A stretch of 64,000 bases of DNA from Rotaria socialis. Lineage: Eukaryota > Rotifera > Eurotatoria > Philodinida > Philodinidae. The notes beneath the pieces are model-generated. The model searched no databases. It was given only the letters and a program-made list of their open reading frames with translations, and had not been told where the DNA came from. Position numbers and translations under genes: made by a program. The stretch is taken from positions 62,001 through 126,000 of the forward strand of contig CAJNYU010002478.1 of assembly GCA_905331475.1 (NCBI GenBank), in the 5' to 3' direction. Shown here piece by piece: positions 59,666-64,000 of the stretch; position 1 is the first letter of the stretch; each line of letters opens with the position of its first letter.

Positions 59666-61409
59666 CTAAAAATAAAATATGCAATTGGAAAGTTTTTATG
59701 GATTAGAAAAATTTACTGTTCTTTTGGTTTGTTAATGGTTGTATTTCGCAACGAACAATCTACATCTAGAAAGAGAAAGAAAAGGGATTTATGATCAAGA
59801 AGTTCGTGCCATATGTTAAAGTAATAGAAAAAAAAAGACAAATAAATGCAAGAGAATAATTGATTAGTCTTTTTATATGTGATAATATTTTCATTTGTTG
59901 TGACTCATCTACGATATGATGTGTTTTTCGATCAATTCTGTTTCTATCAGAGACAAAAAACAAACAAATTTTCTTTTATTGAAATTTCACTCAACGAATT
60001 CATGCAAAATAGGAAATGAAATATTCAAGAAAAAAAAACTTTCTTTTTTTTTCATTTAAAGAAAGAAAGAATCATAATGCAGACAATGAGTCTTCTGATA
60101 ATATTGAACGAAGCATTCAAATTGATAAGGTGATGTCTCATTAACATTTCTTTGACTAATTTTATATTTAATTAAAGAAGTTCTGAAAGTTTTGGAAACA
60201 TTTTCCATATATCTTATGCCGTTATTGTAACAATTTCATCATTAATATCATTTTCTAAATACTGGAACCAAAGATTAAGTTTCCAGGATTTTTCTACTAA
60301 AAAATTCTCCATAAAACTATAAGATTTTGTTTTACTAAACAATATTCTCCATCGATTAAACTATAACGATATGTCCAAAAATAAAATTCTTATACATAAC
60401 AGACGCTTGTCGAATAATGCCCAGTAAAAACAATTTTTTTAGTTCCTTAACTTCGAAGTTTCTAATCATCAGATGCTACAAAGTTAAAAAATGCTCACAA
60501 CTTCTTTTATGAATGATCTGCAATGAAAAATATTATAATCTACAAATGATGTTCCCAGATCAATTAAATTATCGATATGATTTTCAAGAGTATTTAAAGC
60601 AGCAAGAAAATTGATCTTCTGTTAACGAATACATTTCTTGCGCTTCACAGAGAAAAGTAAACAGGGATAGTGTACATAAATTTGATTCAATAGAAAAATC
60701 GTCACACAAATGAAAAATACTATCGACATATATAAGTTATTAATAAATAATACGAATAAATCTGGAATAAACCTTAACAATGATCAATTCATCATGAAGA
60801 TTTACAATTTGATATTGTTCACCAAAAACTTTAGACTTTTTTCTATCTGTTTTATTAGAATTGATGATCGAGTATTTTAATTATGTGTCATGATTTGTTT
60901 TTCTACAATAAATTTGCACCGAAACTAATCCATATTATATATTATGATAAAAAAGACAAATGAAATTTTTCAAGTGCACGATAGTCTAAAATAGGTAATA
61001 ATTAGTTTTATGGTCAGTTTTAGTTGATATTTCAAATCGACAAAAATATATCTAATTTAAAGATTTAAATCTATAAAAGTTTAAATTTTCATTTGTTGAT
61101 CTATTCTACTTCATATCCATATATCCGTATCCGTCCATCATTCATCAATCAACGTTGCTTGTTTTTTACTGGATAATTTTCGATCAATAACATTTTTCAA
61201 ACAACCATTAGAATAGTGTACAATCCTCTCAATTCTTCAACTTGATTCTATCATTGCTTCGTCTATAAACCAGTTATTTATTTTCCAAATAGTTTATATA
61301 ACATAACAATTGTATTTTTGTAGATCTATTTTACGTTTGTTTTTGTCAACTGAAAAAATTGATATTTATTTTTGGTTCTAGATAAATTAATTATCTAGAA
61401 AAAAAGAAA
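59666..61409. other. Divergent 5' regions of MKK4 and bL12m
   Basis: Contains the unresolved 5' exon(s) of MKK4 (a splice-bounded stretch at about 59719-59763 is a candidate) and the promoter of the bL12m gene. A TTGGTTCTAG just before 61381 may be a 5'UTR acceptor. No other gene recognised. Confidence 0.4.
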
Positions 61410-62258
61410 ATGTGTTCTCGTTTGGTATTTCGATCTATGCAAGGTTCGGCACCATCGTTGGTCTTCAATCGTTTTCTCTCGTTGACACAAATACAATTCT
61501 CAGCAGCAGCTAAATTAAAAGAAAAAACAGCAACTGGCACAAAGCCTGAAAAGCCTGCTGTTAACATTGAAAAACCATCAACTCTACCAACAACTAAAGC
61601 GAGTGATATAACAGCAGAGGATAAAAAAGCAATTCCACCACCAACAACGGGTACAAATGACCCGAATAAAACATATTCGGAAAAAATTCATCGACTTGTT
61701 GATGAAATAAGTAAATTATCATTAGTAGATGTTATGGATTTAAATGAATTATTAAAAGTAATGTTTTGTTTTAAAAATATAAGATTCGATTTATAAGTTT
61801 TCTTTTGATTTTTTATCAGAAAACACTCAAAATTCAAGATGTGCCAATCATGGCATCTGGTGGAGTTGGTAATGTAGCACCGGCAGCCGTACGTCTTATT
61901 GATTCTTTTGTTTTTATTGATTTTCGTTGCTCGTTTTTCAGAAGAAAGAAGAAGACGATGAAGAAACTGCTCGGCCAACAGCTCAATCCGTATTTAAAGT
62001 ACGTTTGATTAAATTTGATGATACGAAGAAAGTCCCGGTTATTAAACAAGTAAAAGATGTTGTTGAGAACATCAATCTTGTTCAAGTAAATATAAATGAT
62101 TTTTGTTGTTGTAAAGATTTGTTTTTGATTGATTTTTTCAGGCTAAGAAGTTAGTTGAATCAATTCCTCAAGTTCTTCGAGATAATTTAAGCAAAGCTGA
62201 TGCTGAAACAATGAAAGCTAAAATTGAAGCTGCTGGTGGTGTGTGTGTAGTTGAATGA
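61410..62258 (+). CDS. MRPL12: Mitochondrial large-subunit ribosomal protein bL12m
   Basis: Stalk protein of the mitochondrial ribosome that recruits translation factors. Exons 61410-61757, 61820-61888, 61942-62085, 62142-62258; 225 residues (human 198). A basic, Ser-rich N-terminus (MCSRLVFRSMQGSAPSLVF) serves as import signal. A low-complexity Lys/Thr/Pro linker follows. The L12 N-terminal dimerisation segment is KTYSEKIHRLVDEISKLSLV followed by MDLNELLK. The C-terminal domain has FKVRLIKFDDTKKVPVIKQV, KKLVESIPQVLRDNLSKADA and the ending KIEAAGGVCVVE. Short introns of 53-62 bp. Confidence 0.95.
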
Positions 62259-63171
62259 GAGAAATTTCGTGTTTGTCAGCCTAGGCTAGTTTGTTTTCTT
62301 GTTCTTTTGTTAACTTTTGTTTTTTTTTGTAAAAAAAAAGAAGAACAAATAGAAGAACATCATGTTTTTACTTCATTTTTGTCGATATTCTACTAGCAAG
62401 AAGCAAAATCATATGCGTAGAGAGTTTTGTTACTAGAAAAAAAAAAATTTCCTACTCGTTTTAGATAAAAACAAAAGGAAGTGATGCATTAGAATAGAAA
62501 TGCAATGGTGATGCTGCACCGGTATTACATACGAGTTTGAACTTGTCTAAACATGCATTTAATTATATGATATTTGTCAAGTAGGTAAACGAATTATAAA
62601 ACTATGGTGATTATGAATTGATTCCTTTATTTTTGCTTTTGGATCGGTTGGTGATTTCAAGAAAATGACTGAATTCGATTTTATAATAAATCACTAAACG
62701 TTGCTAGTTTGAGAAAGACGTACTTTGACAATTCAATTAGGTTTTTAGAAAAAAAATTCAGCTATTTTCTTGACGAGATCACTGTCGAACCAGAAAATCA
62801 GAAATCAATCGAAGACTAGGATTATTTTATCATCTTCACCAGTATAGTCTACAAACAAATATTTAGACCAACACAAAACTGTAGATGAGACCAATACATT
62901 ATCATTATTGTATCTTAAACTTGGGATGGAAAGTAAATCATCAGTGTCATATTATAATATTATACTTTGCTTTTTATTCATGAAGAGTCTAACAAACGAA
63001 TGATTAAAATTAAAACGAGAATAAATTGATTCTTTTCGAAGAATTTGATATGCTCATATTTGTTTTTTCGTTTGATTCTCTGTTTCTATATACAATTTAG
63101 GGCATATTCTAAAAATGATCTATGTTTTAGATAGAAATAAATTTATTTATTTCGTTAAACGGAGGCTAATA
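62259..63171. other. Spacer between bL12m and NDUFV1
   Basis: About 0.9 kb AT-rich, with the bL12m 3'UTR at the left and the NDUFV1 promoter at the right. No exon or repeat recognised. Confidence 0.4.
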
Positions 63172-63985
63172 ATGGCTCTCACGAAACGTCTTCCACTTGC
63201 GACGTGTAAATTTAATATTAGTTTTCATGTTAAACATTAATTTATATCCATTGTAATTTTTAGTTCTTCAATTGAGTAGTCGACATTTAGCTACTCAAGC
63301 AACATCATCACCTGCAGCAACAAATCCACCAAAAGCACAAGCGCCAGCAACACCACCGCCAGCTCCACCCCAAAAAGTCTGTTGAATATATAAAGAGATT
63401 TTGACAAACTAATTTTTTTTCTTTTTTAATTCAGACCAAATTCGGCCCATTGAAAGATGAAGATCGTATTTTTACTAATCTTTACGGTCGTCACGATTGG
63501 CATCTAAAAGGAGCAATGTCTCGAGTATGTTTCTATTTTTTGTAATTAAAATTATTTTAAATACAAATTATAAATAGGGTGATTGGCACAAAACAAAAGA
63601 AATAGTTTTGAAAGGTTCAGGTTGGATCATTGATGAAGTTAAAAAAAGTGGATTACGAGGTCGCGGTGGTGCTGGTTTTCCATCTGGTTTAAAATGGAGT
63701 TTTATGAATAAACCTTTCGATGGACGACCAAAATATTTAGTTATTAATGCTGATGAAGGTAAACATGATGAGCTTTTGTTTAAATACATAGTATGTATCA
63801 ATATTTTTGTTTTTGCAGGTGAACCTGGCACTTGCAAAGATCGAGAAATTATGCGTCATGACCCACATAAACTTCTTGAAGGTTGTCTAATTGCTGGCCA
63901 CGCAATGGGTGCACGTGCTGCCTATATTTATATTCGAGGAGAATTTTATAATGAAGGTTCAAATTTACAAACAGCTATTCATGAA
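63172..63985 (+). CDS. NDUFV1: NADH:ubiquinone oxidoreductase 51-kDa subunit, N-terminal part
   Basis: Complex I flavoprotein of the mitochondrial matrix arm; it takes electrons from NADH to FMN. The gene runs off the window after the fifth exon: 63172-63205, 63264-63376, 63435-63524, 63578-63758, 63819-63985 (donor GTAGAT at 63986). The presequence is [10 protein letters not shown], then [12 protein letters not shown] and a Pro/Ala-rich stretch. The mature start [20 protein letters not shown] is typical. FMN/NADH site words: [19 protein letters not shown] and [20 protein letters not shown], then [20 protein letters not shown]. The iron-sulfur domain lies outside the window. Same strand as bL12m, 913 bp downstream. 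Confidence 0.95.
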
Positions 63986-64000
63986 GTAGATATTTTTTTG

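Noticed and set aside
1..64000. tRNA, rRNA, CRISPR array or bacterial operon
   Set aside because: No cloverleaf with a GGTTCGAATCC-type T arm, no rRNA core words, no regular direct-repeat array, and coding genes are intron-split apart from the flavohemoglobin and the small 38956 gene.

Overview
The window looks like nuclear DNA of a small invertebrate, most likely a bdelloid rotifer. The evidence for that is AT-rich DNA, many short GT-AG introns of about 45-80 bp, animal genes with deep orthology, an intronless flavohemoglobin of bacterial/fungal type, a fragment of the ADP-ribosyltransferase family that is expanded in bdelloids, and scattered TGTGGG-like motifs that match the bdelloid telomere unit. 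The species cannot be named from the sequence alone.

Layout. Positions 1-7500 are accessory: a HNK-1/chondroitin-type sulfotransferase (2199-3578,+), a broken ADP-ribosyltransferase (about 4328-3965,-) and a decayed leucine-rich-repeat gene (5853-6119,+). Two inverted copies of one short mobile element bracket this block (261-606 and 7001-7498). Positions 9498-17336 (-) hold a 32-exon HIP1R/Sla2 endocytic adaptor. Positions 18600-28300 are a graveyard of foldback and MITE-like elements inserted in and around three broken genes: a coiled-coil plus PD-(D/E)XK-nuclease-like gene, a C2-domain gene and an unidentified one. Positions 29091-36559 (+) hold a 20-exon tight-junction MAGUK (ZO-1) ending in the invariant ZU5 tail. 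It meets an RDH10-like short-chain dehydrogenase (36564-38651,-) tail to tail, with 4 bp between the stop codons. A small single-exon gene (38956-39321,+) starts divergently from the dehydrogenase. After about 6 kb without a gene (foldback element at 41778-42410) come an anosmin-1-like gene (45493-48822,+), flavohemoglobin (51281-52471,-), another foldback element (53173-54055), MKK4 (56502 to about 59665,-), mitochondrial ribosomal protein bL12m (61410-62258,+) and the 5' part of complex I NDUFV1 (63172 to the window edge,+).

How the genes relate. They are a normal animal mix: endocytosis, cell junctions, retinoid-type redox chemistry, extracellular-matrix signalling, stress-kinase signalling, NO detoxification and mitochondrial function. 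There is no sign of an operon. The only close couplings are the convergent ZO-1/dehydrogenase pair, the divergent dehydrogenase/small-gene pair and the co-oriented bL12m/NDUFV1 pair. The most unusual content is the density and variety of palindromic (foldback) elements, at least nine distinguishable families. Several are nested or lie inside decayed genes. No tRNA, rRNA, CRISPR array or complete transposase gene was seen. Exon coordinates were read by eye from splice signals and reading-frame continuity.
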